NCBI RefSeq assembly: GCF_937875265.1
Contig: NZ_CALLXM010000265.1
Span: 1 to 7,598, forward strand
DNA length: 7,598 nucleotides
Direction of reading: 5' to 3'
Origin: an uncultured Acetobacter sp.
GTDB lineage: Bacteria > Pseudomonadota > Alphaproteobacteria > Acetobacterales > Acetobacteraceae
The notes under the pieces were generated by a model. The model was not told where the DNA came from, did no database searches, and saw nothing but the letters and a program-made list of their open reading frames with translations. Position numbers and translations under genes: made by a program. Position 1 is the first letter of the stretch. Every line of letters starts with the position of its first letter. Shown here one piece after another: positions 7,063 through 7,598 of this stretch.

Positions 7063-7598
7063 GATCCCTGAATCCGTCCAATAGTCGCGGTTGTGGAATG
7101 TCCCTCGGCCAGAGTGGCCAGCACCAGCCGTCCGCCATTTTCCAGCACGATATCGGCCCCCACAACCTGCTCCGGTTTATAATCCGCACCCTTGATCAGC
7201 ACATCGGGCATCAGCGTACGGATGGTTTCCAGAGGAGTTTCTTCATCAAAGGACACTACGGCATCCACATACCGGATGGCGGCCATTACCTGCGCGCGGG
7301 AAGCCAGCGCGTTAACGGGCCGCGTGGGGCCTTTCAAGCGGCTGACGCTGGCATCCGTGTTCAACGCCACCACCAGACGATCACAGGCGGCACGCGCCTC
7401 AGCAAGCAGGCCGACATGGCCGGGATGGACAATATCAAAACATCCGTTGGTGAAGCCAACCTTCAGCCCCTGAGCCTGCCAGCGCTGTACCTGTGCGCAG
7501 GCGGCAGACAGCGGCAGCAAATGCGGCATATCATCAGGGCCGGACTGTTCTTCCAGCTCGTGCTGCACTTCCTGAATATCAGCCGTAGCCGTGCCCAG
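7059..7598 (-). CDS. hldE: HldE, heptose-1-P adenylyltransferase part (5' truncated)
   Basis: This is the C-terminal 179 residues of the ADP-heptose synthesis enzyme. It transfers AMP from ATP to D-glycero-beta-D-manno-heptose 1-phosphate, giving ADP-heptose for the LPS inner core. The nucleotidyltransferase signature is clear: FTNGCFDIVHPGH at visible residues 49-61 with the HxGH box (58-61), then LNTDASVSRLKG (79-90), RPVN (93-96), VLIKGADY (133-140) and STT (168-170). The GTG at 7568 is not the likely start. The frame runs open to the window edge, and its first residues, LGTATADIQEV, resemble the end of the ribokinase-like domain of bifunctional HldE (VGTSTVSPIEL in E. coli, from memory). 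The kinase domain should lie just outside the window. The stop overlaps the AGE gene start by ATGA. Confidence 0.9.
   Translation of the reverse strand: MGTATADIQEVQHELEEQSGPDDMPHLLPLSAACAQVQRWQAQGLKVGFTNGCFDIVHPGHVGLLAEARAACDRLVVALNTDASVSRLKGPTRPVNALASRAQVMAAIRYVDAVVSFDEETPLETIRTLMPDVLIKGADYKPEQVVGADIVLENGGRLVLATLAEGHSTTATIGRIQGS

Overview
The window looks like a chromosomal segment of an alphaproteobacterium, most likely an acetic acid bacterium (Acetobacteraceae). It is GC-rich and densely packed. The replicative helicase has the insertions I associate with alphaproteobacterial DnaB, and a heptose-biosynthesis gene sits beside an AGE-fold isomerase gene. The taxonomic call is inference from protein style, not from a search. 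Genes fill almost the whole window, and no gene-free stretch exceeds about 150 bases.

Left part (1-2459). A 5'-truncated PepSY-type membrane protein gene on the + strand converges on a two-gene minus-strand operon. That operon encodes a secreted DUF3500 protein followed, through an ATGA stop/start overlap, by a secreted protein with one canonical EF-hand loop. The latter resembles the N-terminal extracytoplasmic part of HupE/UreJ-like proteins. Neither operon protein has a known function, so this is the least characterised part of the window.

Middle part (2460-5714). A 142-base divergent intergenic region separates the DUF3500 operon from a secreted tannase/feruloyl-esterase family protein on the + strand. 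The esterase keeps the CS-D-HC catalytic arrangement, but the loop that normally carries the family's calcium ligands appears to have lost them. Its stop codon overlaps the stop codon of dnaB, which runs on the opposite strand.

Right part (5715-7598). Three minus-strand genes run in the order hldE, AGE-family isomerase, dnaB. The hldE reading frame stays open to the window edge, and the edge residues match the end of the kinase domain. The gene is therefore probably the bifunctional HldE cut by the window, not a stand-alone adenylyltransferase. The AGE gene overlaps hldE by ATGA, which suggests a shared role in LPS or surface sugar metabolism. A 127-base leader with two inverted repeats precedes dnaB.

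I found no mobile elements, CRISPR arrays, tRNA or rRNA genes, and no recognisable defence system. The best candidates for undescribed biology are the DUF3500/EF-hand operon and the AGE isomerase coupled to hldE.
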